Shown here: positions 29,937 through 38,557 of the stretch, in pieces
Numbering within the stretch: position 1 is the first letter of the stretch
How the letters are laid out: each line of letters begins with the position of its first letter
NCBI GenBank assembly: GCA_003140215.1
Contig: PLJL01000001.1
Span: 267,283-331,282 of the forward strand
Reading direction: 5' to 3'
Source of the DNA: Vulcanimicrobiota bacterium
GTDB taxonomy: Bacteria > Vulcanimicrobiota > Vulcanimicrobiia > Vulcanimicrobiales > Vulcanimicrobiaceae
DNA length: 64,000 bases
Made by a program: the position numbers and the translations under genes
The notes under the pieces: generated by a model
The model's database searches: none
Told to the model about the DNA's origin: nothing
What the model saw: the letters and a program-made list of their open reading frames with translations, nothing else

Positions 29937-31391
29937 CTAGTGCGTGGGCGCGACCGACGACGTCGGGGCGGGCACCGCCGCCGCCGTCGCATAGTCGCGC
30001 CCGACGATCACGGTCACGACGCTGGTCGGACCGGGAGTCGAATCGGTCGCCGGTGCGATCGCCGCGCCGGCGACGCCGAGATCGGCGCGCACGCGTTCCC
30101 CGACGTACGGCACGCGGGTCGCGGGTCGGATCTGCGTCGTGTCGTACCGGAACGAGTCGGCGTTGGCGATCGAGTCCACGACATAGCCAAGCCGCTCGAG
30201 CTTCGTAGAAACCGCCGTCGCGAGTCCACGGACGCCGCTACCGTTCTGCACCACGAGATGGACCGTCGCCGGTTTGACGGATTGCAGCGCGCTCGCCGGG
30301 GCCGGCACGACGTTGCCGTAGGGCCCGAGCAAGTCGGCGACGAGGCGCGCCTTCTGCGCCTGATCGGGGACCAGCAGCTCGCCCGCCCACGAGGTCTCCT
30401 TGACGTCGACGTACCCGACCGTGTCGGCATGGCCCAGATCGGCGAGGTTCGCGTCGCGGAACGCCCAGCCCAGCGACTTCTTCTCGGTATCGTTCATGTT
30501 GGTGACGACGTTGCGGTTGATCACGCCGATGAGCTGCCCGATGTGCAGCAGGTCGTTGAGCTTGTCGTTCTTGAGTTTTTGCATGACAATGTGGATGATC
30601 TGCTGCTGCCGTTTGGTGCGGCACGGGTCGCTGCACTCGTCGTACCGGAAACGCATGTACCCTTGGGCCTGCTCGCCGTTCATGTGGTAGCGGCGGTCCT
30701 TCTTGAAATGGATTGATAGATGGGCCCAGTGATCGTCGTAGTCCATGTTCTCGGTGACGTCGACATCGATCCCGCCGATCGCGTTGACGACCTCCTTGAC
30801 GCCGTTGACGTTCACGACCACGTAGCGGTCGAAGTGCCGGCCTTTGGCGTTGGTCGGCATCCCCAAAAAGTCACCGATGATCGAATCGGCGAGCTTGACG
30901 CCGCCCAGGCTGTACGCCTCGTTGATCTTCGTCTCGCGTCCTCCGACGATCGCGTCGGTGTCGCGCAGCACGGAAACGAGCTTCATCGACTTGGTCGGGA
31001 AGTCGAGGCCCGCGATCATGATGGTATCGCTGCGAGCGTCCTTCGAGAACGGCATCCCTTTGTCGTCGTAGTTGTAGTCGATGCCCAGCATCATCACGTA
31101 GAGGCGCTGCTTCCCGAACACTTGCGCCGGCGGCTTCGGATAGATCACCAGCGCGTCGGTGAAGCTGGTCGGGAGGCTCTTGTGATCGTGGAACACGCCG
31201 TAGGCGACAAAGCCGAAGAACAGCCCGACCGCGACGAGCATCAGGCCGAGCACGTACTGGACGATCGTTTTCCAGCCCGAACGCCGTCCGCCGCCCGCGG
31301 GCGGCGGCTGCGAGCGACGCCGCGGAGCACCGCCGCCTGTCGGCGGCGGCAGCGGCGGATCCGCGACGATGCCCTCGCTCAAGCGACGCAC
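29937..31391 (-). CDS. LytR-CpsA-Psr (LCP) family protein with LytR_C domain
   Basis: A 484-residue envelope enzyme. A proline-rich cytosolic tail is followed by one membrane helix (about 44-68). The LCP domain follows (about 95-290), with MMLGIDYN, ARSDTIMIAGLD, the RDTDAIVGGRETKINEAYSLGG core and the conserved RFRYDECSDPCRTKRQQQ. A LytR_C domain (about 375-465) with VQNGSGVRGLA closes it. LCP proteins transfer polymer from lipid carriers to peptidoglycan or surface glycans. Start GTG 31391 overlaps the rimO end by 13 bases. LCP genes are typical of Gram-positive-related and cyanobacterial lineages, useful for placing the organism. Confidence 0.94.
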   Translation of the reverse strand: MRRLSEGIVADPPLPPPTGGGAPRRRSQPPPAGGGRRSGWKTIVQYVLGLMLVAVGLFFGFVAYGVFHDHKSLPTSFTDALVIYPKPPAQVFGKQRLYVMMLGIDYNYDDKGMPFSKDARSDTIMIAGLDFPTKSMKLVSVLRDTDAIVGGRETKINEAYSLGGVKLADSIIGDFLGMPTNAKGRHFDRYVVVNVNGVKEVVNAIGGIDVDVTENMDYDDHWAHLSIHFKKDRRYHMNGEQAQGYMRFRYDECSDPCRTKRQQQIIHIVMQKLKNDKLNDLLHIGQLIGVINRNVVTNMNDTEKKSLGWAFRDANLADLGHADTVGYVDVKETSWAGELLVPDQAQKARLVADLLGPYGNVVPAPASALQSVKPATVHLVVQNGSGVRGLATAVSTKLERLGYVVDSIANADSFRYDTTQIRPATRVPYVGERVRADLGVAGAAIAPATDSTPGPTSVVTVIVGRDYATAAAVPAPTSSVAPTH

Positions 31392-32791
31392 GTCCCGGCG
31401 GCGACGAGCGAACCGTAGAAATCAAAGGCGGTGTTGCCCTCGAGCCGGACGTCGACGAACGATCCGATCTCGGCCCCGCCGCGAAAAACGATCCCGCCGT
31501 CGACGCCGGGAGCCTCGCCCGCCGAGCGGCCAACGAGCACCGCACGCGACCGGTCGGCGGCGTTCGCGCGCAGCGCGACGAGCAGCGGATCGGTCGAGCG
31601 CAGCGTGCGCCGCTCTTCGACGAGCACGCGAACGACCTGGCCCACGCGCCTCGAACGGGCCCGTTCCGACGCGCGCCGTTGCGCGTCTCGCACACGCAGG
31701 AGCCGTTTCCGTTTCTCCCGCTCCGCAACTTGGTCGGGCAAGTCGGCCCCCGGCGTTCCGGCCTCGCGCGAGTAGACGAAAAACCCGACGCGGTCGAGCT
31801 CGGCCCGTTCGATCCAGCGTTCCAATTCGGCGACGTGCTCGTCGGTCTCGCCCGGGAATCCGACGATGAAGGTCGAGCGCATGGTGATCCCCGGGATCCG
31901 GCGCCGGAAGTCTTCGACGATCTCGAGGTAGCGCTCGCCGTTGGACGGGCGCAGCATCGCGCGCAAGACCGGCACGCTCACGTGTTGCAGCGGCATGTCC
32001 ATGTACGGGCACACCTTGGGCAGCGCTGCCATCGCATCGATCAACTCGGCATCGACCGTCGCCGGATAGAGATACAGCAACCTGATCCACGCGATCCCGT
32101 CGACCTCGTGGAGCCGCCGCAGCAGATGCGCCAACCCGCCGCGCCGGAAGCCGCGATCGCGTCCCCACATCGAGGTGTCCTGCGCGATGAGGATCAGCTC
32201 TTTGGTTCCGCCCGCTGCGAGCGCGCGCGCCTCCGCCAGGATCGATTCCTCACTGCGCGACCGGAATCGCCCGCGCAGCTGCGGGATGATGCAGAACGTA
32301 CACGGATGGTCGCACCCTTCGGCGATCTTGAGGTACGCGGTCGCCGAGGGCGTCGTAATGAGACGCGGCAGAAAATCGTGCTCGGGCTCAGCCTCGAAAC
32401 CCAACCGCACCGGCTGGCGCCCGGCGCGCGCATCCTCGAGCAGGTCGACGATCGACGCATAGGCGCCGGTTCCAATAACCCCGTCGATCTCGGGTATCAG
32501 CGCTTGCAGCTCCTCGCCGAAACGCTGCGACAAACACCCCGCAACGATGAGCTGCTGCCCTTCACGCTTACGCTGCGCATGCTCGAGGATCGTCTCGGTC
32601 GACTCGGCCTTAGCCGGATCGATGAAGGCGCACGTATTGATCACCACCGCATCCGCATCAGCGGCGTCGGGCACGAGCGCCCATCCCGCCGCCCCGAGCT
32701 TAGCGATCATCACCTCGCTGTCCACGAGATTCTTCGCACACCCCAGCGACACAAACGACACGGTCAGCGAGCGCTCAGCAGTAGCAGTCAA
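31379..32791 (-). CDS. rimO: Ribosomal protein S12 methylthiotransferase RimO
   Basis: RimO (470 residues) adds a methylthio group to Asp of ribosomal protein S12. The N-terminal MTTase domain supplies Cys18 (SLGCAKNLVDSE), Cys54 (NTCAF) and Cys86 (AGCLSQR) for one Fe-S cluster. The radical SAM motif C160-DHP-C164-TF-C167 binds the second. LRGRFRSRSEESI, LYLYPATVD, PYMDMPLQHVS and IVGFPGETDEH separate it from MiaB. A TRAM domain ends the protein. Its 3' end overlaps the LCP gene start. Confidence 0.97.
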   Translation of the reverse strand: MTATAERSLTVSFVSLGCAKNLVDSEVMIAKLGAAGWALVPDAADADAVVINTCAFIDPAKAESTETILEHAQRKREGQQLIVAGCLSQRFGEELQALIPEIDGVIGTGAYASIVDLLEDARAGRQPVRLGFEAEPEHDFLPRLITTPSATAYLKIAEGCDHPCTFCIIPQLRGRFRSRSEESILAEARALAAGGTKELILIAQDTSMWGRDRGFRRGGLAHLLRRLHEVDGIAWIRLLYLYPATVDAELIDAMAALPKVCPYMDMPLQHVSVPVLRAMLRPSNGERYLEIVEDFRRRIPGITMRSTFIVGFPGETDEHVAELERWIERAELDRVGFFVYSREAGTPGADLPDQVAEREKRKRLLRVRDAQRRASERARSRRVGQVVRVLVEERRTLRSTDPLLVALRANAADRSRAVLVGRSAGEAPGVDGGIVFRGGAEIGSFVDVRLEGNTAFDFYGSLVAAGTCVA

Positions 32792-33015
32792 GAGAAAATC
32801 ACGCCGTCCGAAATAATCCCACCATCCCCATGAGGGTTGCCGCGAAAGCCCCCACCACCCTGGCAGGCGGGCGGGGGGACGCGCGGTGGCGGGGGCCTCT
32901 CGGCCGCCCCGAAGCCAGGATTGGCGAGAGGGGTGGACGAGCGGAGCGGCCGGATACGCAGGAAGCGTATCCGACCGCGTCCCCAGCCACCGCGCGTCCC
33001 CCCGCCCGCCGGGCC
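32792..33015. other. Intergenic region carrying a long palindrome
   Basis: This 224-base gap between yajQ and rimO has no credible gene. Most of it (32866-33010) is one nested palindrome, given as its own entry. The remainder, 32792-32865, is the leader of rimO and may hold its promoter if the palindrome stops transcription from yajQ. Confidence 0.6.
32866..33010. repeat. 145-nt nested palindromic element with a near-perfect 30-bp outer stem
   Basis: Positions 32866-32890 are an exact reverse complement of 32986-33010 (25 of 25). Past one mismatch the stem continues for four more pairs (32892-32895 with 32981-32984), giving 29 of 30. Inside are two further inverted repeats: CCTCTCG 32896-32902 with CGAGAGG 32925-32931, and a 13-of-14 stem 32946-32959 with 32965-32978 capped by AGGAA. 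The whole could fold as a three-way structure in RNA or DNA. It ends six bases after the yajQ stop. Candidates are a MITE/REP-type element, a structured RNA or a very strong terminator; no open frame, no adjacent transposase and no second copy in this window. Confidence 0.8.
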
Positions 33016-33510
33016 CTACCGATAATTCGTAAACTGGAGCGGCAAATCGAAGTCCAGTCCTTTGAGCAACTGCATAACCTTTTGCAGATCGTCCTTGGAC
33101 TTGCCTGAGACCCGGATCTGCTCGTCTTGATACTGGGACTGGACCTTGAGCTTGGAGGCTTTGATCGCGTCGATCAACGGCTTGGATTTGTCCTTGGGGA
33201 TCCCGGCGCGAATCGCGATCTTCTGCCGCAGCGTGCTCCCGGAGGCGGCCTCGGGTTCCCGGCTCATGTCGAACGACTTGAGGTCGATCCCGCGCCGGAC
33301 GGCCTTGGACTGAATGATGTCGACGACGTTGCGCAGCTTGAGCTCGTCGTCGGCCAACACGGTGATCGTCTTGCCGTCACTTTCGATCGCTGCGATCGAA
33401 TGCTTGAAATCGAAGCGCCCGGCGATCTCTTTGCGAGCTTGGTTGAGGGCATTGTCGAGCTCTTGCGGATCCACGCGCGAGACGACGTCGAAGGAAGAAT
33501 CTGCTGCCAT
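33016..33510 (-). CDS. YajQ family nucleotide-binding protein
   Basis: A 164-residue YajQ (DUF520) protein with the family's ends intact: MAADSSFDVVSRVDPQELDNALNQA at the start, DDELKLRNVVDIIQSKAVRRGIDLKS in the middle, and SKDDLQKVMQLLK near the C-terminus. Two ferredoxin-like halves are expected. YajQ proteins bind nucleotides or RNA, and in Xanthomonas bind cyclic-di-GMP; the role here is not known. ATG 33510 is chosen at the family start; the longer frame is shadow of the rodZ-like gene. It sits 10 bases after the rodZ-like gene. Confidence 0.95.
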   Translation of the reverse strand: MAADSSFDVVSRVDPQELDNALNQARKEIAGRFDFKHSIAAIESDGKTITVLADDELKLRNVVDIIQSKAVRRGIDLKSFDMSREPEAASGSTLRQKIAIRAGIPKDKSKPLIDAIKASKLKVQSQYQDEQIRVSGKSKDDLQKVMQLLKGLDFDLPLQFTNYR

Positions 33511-33520
33511 GCGATTTGCC

Positions 33521-34258
33521 TTACAGAGGGTAGTGTTGCTCGACGACGTCGCCTTCTTTGCCCATCGGCGCGGGCGGACGGCCGTTCGCGCCGACCGAGA
33601 CGCCGCCGGCATTTCCGGCCCGCACGTCGGCGACCTTGCCGGTGAACGTGCGCGTCGTGCCGGCCGGAAACAACCCTTCGAGCTGCGTCGTTCCGTCGAT
33701 CGCCACGCGCAGCCAGGAGCGCTCGGTGAGGCGAATCTCGAGCTGGTGCGGCCGGGCCGGGCCGGGCGAGGATGCCGGCGGCGATGCGGAGTCGGCCGGG
33801 CCGGGCGAAGCGGCCGGCGCCCCGCCAACGGAAGCCGAAGCTTGAGGGGCCGGCGTCGCGACGGCTACCGGAGCACCGCCGCCGTGCGTGTACTGCCAAT
33901 ACTCCCAGCCCACGAATCCCACCAGCGCCACGGCGAGCACCGCCCCGACGATCGCCCACAGCGAGGGGCCGGACGGCCCGTCCTCCTCGAGCGCGGACGA
34001 CGCGACGGAAGCCGACGGTCGCTCCGCCGGAACGGTCTGGTTGAAGCGAGCGACCGCGGCTTCGGCGTCCAAACCGAGGAACCGCGCGTAGGTGCGGATG
34101 AATCCGCGCACGTAGACGGGAGCGCCGATCGACGACCAATCGTCGTTCTCGATCGCGTTGAGGTAGACCGAACGGATGTGAATCTGCTCGGCAACGTCCG
34201 AGAGCGTGAGCCCGCGCGCTTCTCGCGCGCTTCGGAACTCCTCTCCGAGCGCAGCCAT
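33521..34258 (-). CDS. RodZ-like helix-turn-helix membrane protein
   Basis: A 245-residue protein with the RodZ arrangement. An N-terminal Xre-type HTH_25 domain has [36 protein letters not shown] and [18 protein letters not shown]. One membrane helix (about residues 101-120) and a Pro/Ala/Ser-rich periplasmic linker follow, then a DUF4115-like beta domain ([30 protein letters not shown]). RodZ couples MreB to the wall elongation machinery. The ATG at 34258 has AAAGGA upstream and fits the domain start; a GTG at 34282 is possible. mreB is not in the window. Confidence 0.9.
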   Translation of the reverse strand: MAALGEEFRSAREARGLTLSDVAEQIHIRSVYLNAIENDDWSSIGAPVYVRGFIRTYARFLGLDAEAAVARFNQTVPAERPSASVASSALEEDGPSGPSLWAIVGAVLAVALVGFVGWEYWQYTHGGGAPVAVATPAPQASASVGGAPAASPGPADSASPPASSPGPARPHQLEIRLTERSWLRVAIDGTTQLEGLFPAGTTRTFTGKVADVRAGNAGGVSVGANGRPPAPMGKEGDVVEQHYPL

Positions 34259-34320
34259 GTGGTCGATCCTTTGCGGGTGCACCCCGTTCTCCTGGTCTAC
34301 GGTTGTACGATGGAAACACG

Positions 34321-35400
34321 ATGAGCGAACCCGAGCGCGTGGTCGCCGCGATGAGCGGCGGCGTCGATTCCGCCGTTGCGGCCGGACTGTTGAAGGAAGC
34401 GGGCTACGACGTCATCGGCGTGACCATGAAGATGTATGCGCCGACGCGCCCGGCGCACGCGCGGTCGTGCTGTGGGGCCGACGATTTCGACGACGCTCGC
34501 CGCAGCGCGGCGATCCTGAGGATCCCGCACTACGTGCTGGATTTCGAGGAAGCGTTCCGGCGGGGCGTCGTCGAGCGCTTCGTCGCGGACTACCGGCACG
34601 GGCGCACGCCCAATCCCTGCGTTTCTTGCAACAACCACGTGAAGCTCGGCACGCTGCGCGGCTATGCCGATCGCCTCGGCGCACGCTGGGTCGCGACCGG
34701 CCACTACGCGCGGCTCGAGCATGGCGCCGGCGGCCCGCACCTCTACCGGACCGATTCGCCGAAGGATCAGTCCTACGCGCTCGCCGGGCTGACGCCGGCG
34801 CAGCTCGATCGGCTGCTGTTGCCGTTGGGTGGGATGACCAAGGCCGAGACCCGCGGGCACGCGACGCGGCTCGGGCTTCCGGTCGCCGACAAGACCGAGT
34901 CGCAAGACATTTGCTTCGTCGAAGGCGGCGACTACCGCGACGTCTTGGCGCGCTTGGCGCCGGAGACGGCTCGGCCCGGCAGCGTCGTGTCGACGGGCGG
35001 GGAGCCGGTCGGAACCCACGCCGGGATCGGCGGGTACACCGTCGGCCAGCGTCGCGGACTCCCGGCCTCGGGCGGCGGCGCGCGCTACGTCACGCACATC
35101 GACGCGGCGACGAATACGATCGTGATCGGGCGCGACGACGAGCTCGAGGTCGGCAGCCTCGTCGCCGACGAGGTCAACCTGATCCGGCCCGAGCGTTTTG
35201 CCGGGGGACCGGCGCACGTGCTTGCGATGACGCGGTACCGTTCGCACCCGGTCGCCGCCATTGTCGAGGTAGCCGGCGAGCGCCTGCACGTTACCTTCGA
35301 GAACCCGCAGCGCGCCGTTGCTCCGGGACAGCTCGTCGCAGTCATTGATTTGGCCGGCGAGGAGATCCTTGCCTCGGGTACCATCCACCTGACTGTTTGA
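34321..35400 (+). CDS. mnmA: tRNA-specific 2-thiouridylase MnmA
   Basis: MnmA (359 residues) thiolates U34 of tRNAs for Lys, Glu and Gln. The PP-loop SGGVDS is at residues 12-17. The catalytic cysteines are Cys100 (NPCVSCN) and Cys198 ([12 protein letters not shown]). [19 protein letters not shown] and the C-terminal beta barrel are intact. Start ATG 34321 was chosen over an in-frame ATG six codons upstream, since homology begins here. It is divergent from the rodZ-like gene with about 60 bases between. Confidence 0.97.
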   Translation: MSEPERVVAAMSGGVDSAVAAGLLKEAGYDVIGVTMKMYAPTRPAHARSCCGADDFDDARRSAAILRIPHYVLDFEEAFRRGVVERFVADYRHGRTPNPCVSCNNHVKLGTLRGYADRLGARWVATGHYARLEHGAGGPHLYRTDSPKDQSYALAGLTPAQLDRLLLPLGGMTKAETRGHATRLGLPVADKTESQDICFVEGGDYRDVLARLAPETARPGSVVSTGGEPVGTHAGIGGYTVGQRRGLPASGGGARYVTHIDAATNTIVIGRDDELEVGSLVADEVNLIRPERFAGGPAHVLAMTRYRSHPVAAIVEVAGERLHVTFENPQRAVAPGQLVAVIDLAGEEILASGTIHLTV

Positions 35401-35663
35401 ACGACCGCATTTCGGCGATAGGCCCTCCGCGCAGGCACCCCTGCCCGATGTGCCCAAGTCTCCGCCGATGCGCTCTTTTTCCGAGCGCGCCGAGCCGGCG
35501 GTCACACGAACCTTCGAGGCCGCTTTCCGTTCGTCGGAAGTGGCCGCGCAGAAGCGTGCACGATCGCGGATAGCAGACCCGAACGCGATCGGCGCTTTGG
35601 AATCCAAGCGTTGATTGCGTTCGGCGTTCGCGTTCGCACCTCTCGATTGAAGGATATCCCAGC
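35401..35663. other. Intergenic region between mnmA and aspartyl protease gene
   Basis: This is the longest gap in the window (263 bases). I see no coding or tRNA feature. A short stem GCGCTC/GAGCGC (35470-35475 with 35483-35488, T-rich loop) may mark the mnmA transcript end. A ribosome site GAAGGA lies nine bases before the protease ATG, so the promoter of that gene is probably in the right half. Confidence 0.5.
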
Positions 35664-37292
35664 ATGCATACCCGGGTGATGTCAGCGGCGGTCGCCGCCT
35701 CCGTCGCGCTTTCACTTGTGCCAGGCGCCGCACGAAGCGAGACGTCCGCCGTCTCCGCACCCGCCGCATCGGTCGTCGCGATGCACGCCGCCTACGTCGG
35801 TCATCCGGAAGGCGTCGTGACGACGTACCGGTACTTCCCGCCCGAAAAGGCGCCGGCACCGCGTTCGACGCCCGCTCCCGATGAGCCGAAGATCGAACCG
35901 ACACAGCTCACGACGTATCGCCGCGGCGCGTTGTACCGCGACGTCTACCGGGGAAGCGGCGTCACGTCGCAGGCAGGGTTCACCGGGCGCGCGTTCTGGA
36001 CCGCGAACGAGAACGGGTACACGGCGGTCGCGTACGAGCTTTCGGCGCGGCGGCGTCTCACGACGAACCTCGTCGACAGCGACCAGCTCGCTGACGTACC
36101 CGCGACCGCGCGCGGAGCGCAGTCAGTCGGCGGCGTCGCGGTTGAAGTCGTGCGGTTCACGCCACCGCAGGGAATCCCGGTCGACGTGGCGTTCGACCGC
36201 GCGACCGGCGCCTACGTCGAGGTGACATTCGATCCCGACAAGAAGTACGCGACCCGCTCGCAGGTCGTGCACGTGGACGGCTACACCGAGGCCGCTCCCG
36301 GCGTTCGCGTCCCGAGCGGATACCACAGCGGCGAGTACGGCGGCTGGAAGCTGACGGAAAAAGCCGTGCGCGCTGTGACGAACGAGGATCTGCGCGGGCC
36401 GACGCCCACGGCCACATGGGATTTCCAATCGATGGACACCACGCCGATCGAGATCGTCGCGCATCAGACGCAGTACTCGTTCTTGCCGACCGGTCACGCC
36501 GCGCACGTGCATGCGACGATCGACGGCCATGTCGGCACGTTCCTGCTCGACTCCGGCGCATCCAGCATCCTGCTTTACCGGCCGTTCTCCGACAAGGTCA
36601 AGGTGACGAAGCTCGGACGCACCGCATTCAGCGGCGTTAACGGCGGCATGATGGGCGCACGCTTGGCGCGCGTCGACGCGATCCAAGTCGGCAAGAACAC
36701 GCTCAAGAACGTGATCGTGACCCTTGCCGGCGGCGAGTTCGCGGAAGGCATCGACGGCATCCTCGGCTACGACTTCCTCGCCGGCGCCCTCGTCGATGTC
36801 GACACGGCGGATCAAACGATCCGTATCCTCGACCCGAGCAAGATGGAGCCGGTCGTCAAGCCTGGCGCATACGCGTTCACCGTGAACCTCGCGAGCGGCC
36901 AGCCCGAGGTCAACCTGAAGGCCTCCGGCGTTCCGACGAGCGCGATCTTCGACACGGGTGCGGATTATCTCGCGGTGCTCAGCGACGACCTGCAGTCCAG
37001 CGGCCGCATCGTCGCGCTCACCGATCAGATCAAGCTCGGCGGAGGCCAGACGATCGACTATCGGATCGGCTTCTTCGGCGTCGACGGCCCGGCGAACGCT
37101 CCGGCACGATGCTCGCGCTTGAGCCAGATTGAAGTCGGTCCGTACAAGTACCAGAACGTCGAGACGTGTTTCGCTTCCGCGAACGTTTTCGGCCGCGATG
37201 GCGGGTTGATCGGGTTCGACTTCCTCAAGCACTTCAACTGGACGTTCGACTATGTCGAGTCGAAGCTGGTACTGACGCCCAACGGTAAGTAG
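35664..37292 (+). CDS. Secreted protein with two retropepsin-like aspartyl protease motifs
   Basis: A 542-residue exported protein (signal peptide about 1-25, ending near ARSETS). The first half is beta-rich with no recognised domain. The second half has two retropepsin-type lobes in one chain: FLLDSGASSILL (motif near 295) with the GILGYDFL companion, and SAIFDTGADYLAV (near 429) with LIGFDFLKHFN. Each bears the D(S/T)GA active-site motif. In pepsins two such lobes form one active site; in retropepsins two identical chains do. This bacterial arrangement implies a self-contained protease acting outside the cytoplasm. It is followed by a strong terminator. Confidence 0.82.
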   Translation: MHTRVMSAAVAASVALSLVPGAARSETSAVSAPAASVVAMHAAYVGHPEGVVTTYRYFPPEKAPAPRSTPAPDEPKIEPTQLTTYRRGALYRDVYRGSGVTSQAGFTGRAFWTANENGYTAVAYELSARRRLTTNLVDSDQLADVPATARGAQSVGGVAVEVVRFTPPQGIPVDVAFDRATGAYVEVTFDPDKKYATRSQVVHVDGYTEAAPGVRVPSGYHSGEYGGWKLTEKAVRAVTNEDLRGPTPTATWDFQSMDTTPIEIVAHQTQYSFLPTGHAAHVHATIDGHVGTFLLDSGASSILLYRPFSDKVKVTKLGRTAFSGVNGGMMGARLARVDAIQVGKNTLKNVIVTLAGGEFAEGIDGILGYDFLAGALVDVDTADQTIRILDPSKMEPVVKPGAYAFTVNLASGQPEVNLKASGVPTSAIFDTGADYLAVLSDDLQSSGRIVALTDQIKLGGGQTIDYRIGFFGVDGPANAPARCSRLSQIEVGPYKYQNVETCFASANVFGRDGGLIGFDFLKHFNWTFDYVESKLVLTPNGK

Positions 37293-37319
37293 GCACGGCA
37301 ACCATCGGGCGCGGAAAGC

Positions 37320-37358
37320 AAACGAGGCGCTACCTTTCGGTAGCGCCTCGCTTTTCTT
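37320..37358. terminator. Intrinsic terminator, likely bidirectional
   Basis: A perfect 12-bp stem, CGAGGCGCTACC (37323-37334) with GGTAGCGCCTCG (37339-37350) and loop TTTC, followed by CTTTTCTT on the plus strand. Read from the other side it is followed by TTTGCTTTCC. It lies between two convergent genes (protease and lipoprotein), so it can end both transcripts. Confidence 0.92.
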
Positions 37359-37375
37359 GACCTTGGATGCGGGTA

Positions 37376-38548
37376 CTATTGGGTGAAGGTTACCGCCGGG
37401 GAGAGCGAGATGTCCGCCTGCCCGCCGCAGGTCGAACTCTGCCCGCTGAACGTGCATGCGGTACCGCTGTTGTTGATGACCGGAGCCTGCGGCGGCGCCG
37501 CGGAGACAGGTACGGCCTCCATCGCCGGGTAGTCGAACCCGATCAGCACCGTACTGATCGAGTCGCCGGGCGTGATGGTCCCGGACGGGTACGTCAAGAC
37601 CTGGGCACCCGTAGCGTGCGTAATGAGCGTATGATACGCGACGATCCCGCCCGCCGGGGTGAGCTCGCGAAAGAAAATCGCAGCCTCGGTGATCCCCGCG
37701 GGAACGGTGATGGTGAAGGAGCCTCCGCCGGCGAGGCCGGTTGAGACGAACGTCGGAGCTGGCATAGCCGGAAGAGTGGCAAGTGACGTCAAGTTCGTCG
37801 TCGAGGTAAAGGTCCCGACCGGCGTGCTCGAGTTCGGAATGCCGACCGTGAGCACGTAGGCGCCGGCTGTCGGATGGATTGCGAACGGCGTGAATCCAGA
37901 CGGGTACCCCACGAACGTTGCTGACCCCGTCACCGGCAAGCTGTTGCCGACGATCGCGTTAGGCGGGCCGACGTAGAACGCCCGTTGCGTGAACCCGGCG
38001 ACGGTGCCGTAGATCGGCATGCGCCACGTTTGGAACGCGGGGCTGAGCGATCCGTCAGGGTTCGTCACCACGCCACCCTGCGAGGGGTAGAACGTCGAGT
38101 TGTTGGCGCCGGTCGTCGCCGAGTTCGACGCCAAGAAACCGTACGCGAACGCCCCCACGGTCTGCGGGAACGTGCGCGGGTCGGGGCTTATCACGCCGTT
38201 GGCCGTTTGAACCGTTCCGGAGATCTGGTTCGTGCCGGTATCGTTGCCGGCGAAGATCGTGCAGTTCGGGCACGCCCCGACGACCGACGTCGCCGTGTTG
38301 GTGAATGGGATCGCGATGCTGGGGGTGTTGTCGAGGAGCGCCGAGAGACCGTTCGGCTGCCGGAAGGTGACGACCGTATTGAGGAACGTGGTTCCGTTGT
38401 AGTTCGCCGTCCCGACTTGGAACTGGAGCTGCGATTGCGCGGTGGGCGCTATCGTTCTCGCCGGCTCGACCCCAGCCTGATTGGAGGTGCAGGCCGGGAG
38501 GGCGAAAAGCCCTCCCAGCGCTGCAACAGTGAGGATGCGTTTGATCAC
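37376..38548 (-). CDS. Lipoprotein paired with TonB receptor, module 1
   Basis: A 390-residue lipoprotein with lipobox LPAC (Cys20) after a short signal peptide. The mature part is beta-rich and of no family I recognise. A C-terminal region carries FDYPAMEAV, PVINNSGTACTFSGQSSTCGGQADISLS with a probable disulfide pair. The same signature recurs in the lipoprotein of module 2. The GTG start follows the TonB receptor stop by nine bases, and the receptor's TAA is itself part of the ribosome site TAAGGA, so translation is coupled. This pairing suggests a surface or periplasmic binding partner for the receptor, as with SusD-like lids, but there is no sequence sign of SusD homology. Confidence 0.82.
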   Translation of the reverse strand: MIKRILTVAALGGLFALPACTSNQAGVEPARTIAPTAQSQLQFQVGTANYNGTTFLNTVVTFRQPNGLSALLDNTPSIAIPFTNTATSVVGACPNCTIFAGNDTGTNQISGTVQTANGVISPDPRTFPQTVGAFAYGFLASNSATTGANNSTFYPSQGGVVTNPDGSLSPAFQTWRMPIYGTVAGFTQRAFYVGPPNAIVGNSLPVTGSATFVGYPSGFTPFAIHPTAGAYVLTVGIPNSSTPVGTFTSTTNLTSLATLPAMPAPTFVSTGLAGGGSFTITVPAGITEAAIFFRELTPAGGIVAYHTLITHATGAQVLTYPSGTITPGDSISTVLIGFDYPAMEAVPVSAAPPQAPVINNSGTACTFSGQSSTCGGQADISLSPAVTFTQ

Positions 38549-38557
38549 GAGCCGTCC

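Noticed and set aside
34283-34320. Promoter pair between the rodZ-like gene and mnmA
   Set aside because: The gap is short and no -35/-10 boxes of usable quality are visible.
35401-35663. tRNA or small RNA gene in the longest gap
   Set aside because: No cloverleaf, CCA end or T-loop GTTC context; only a weak stem.
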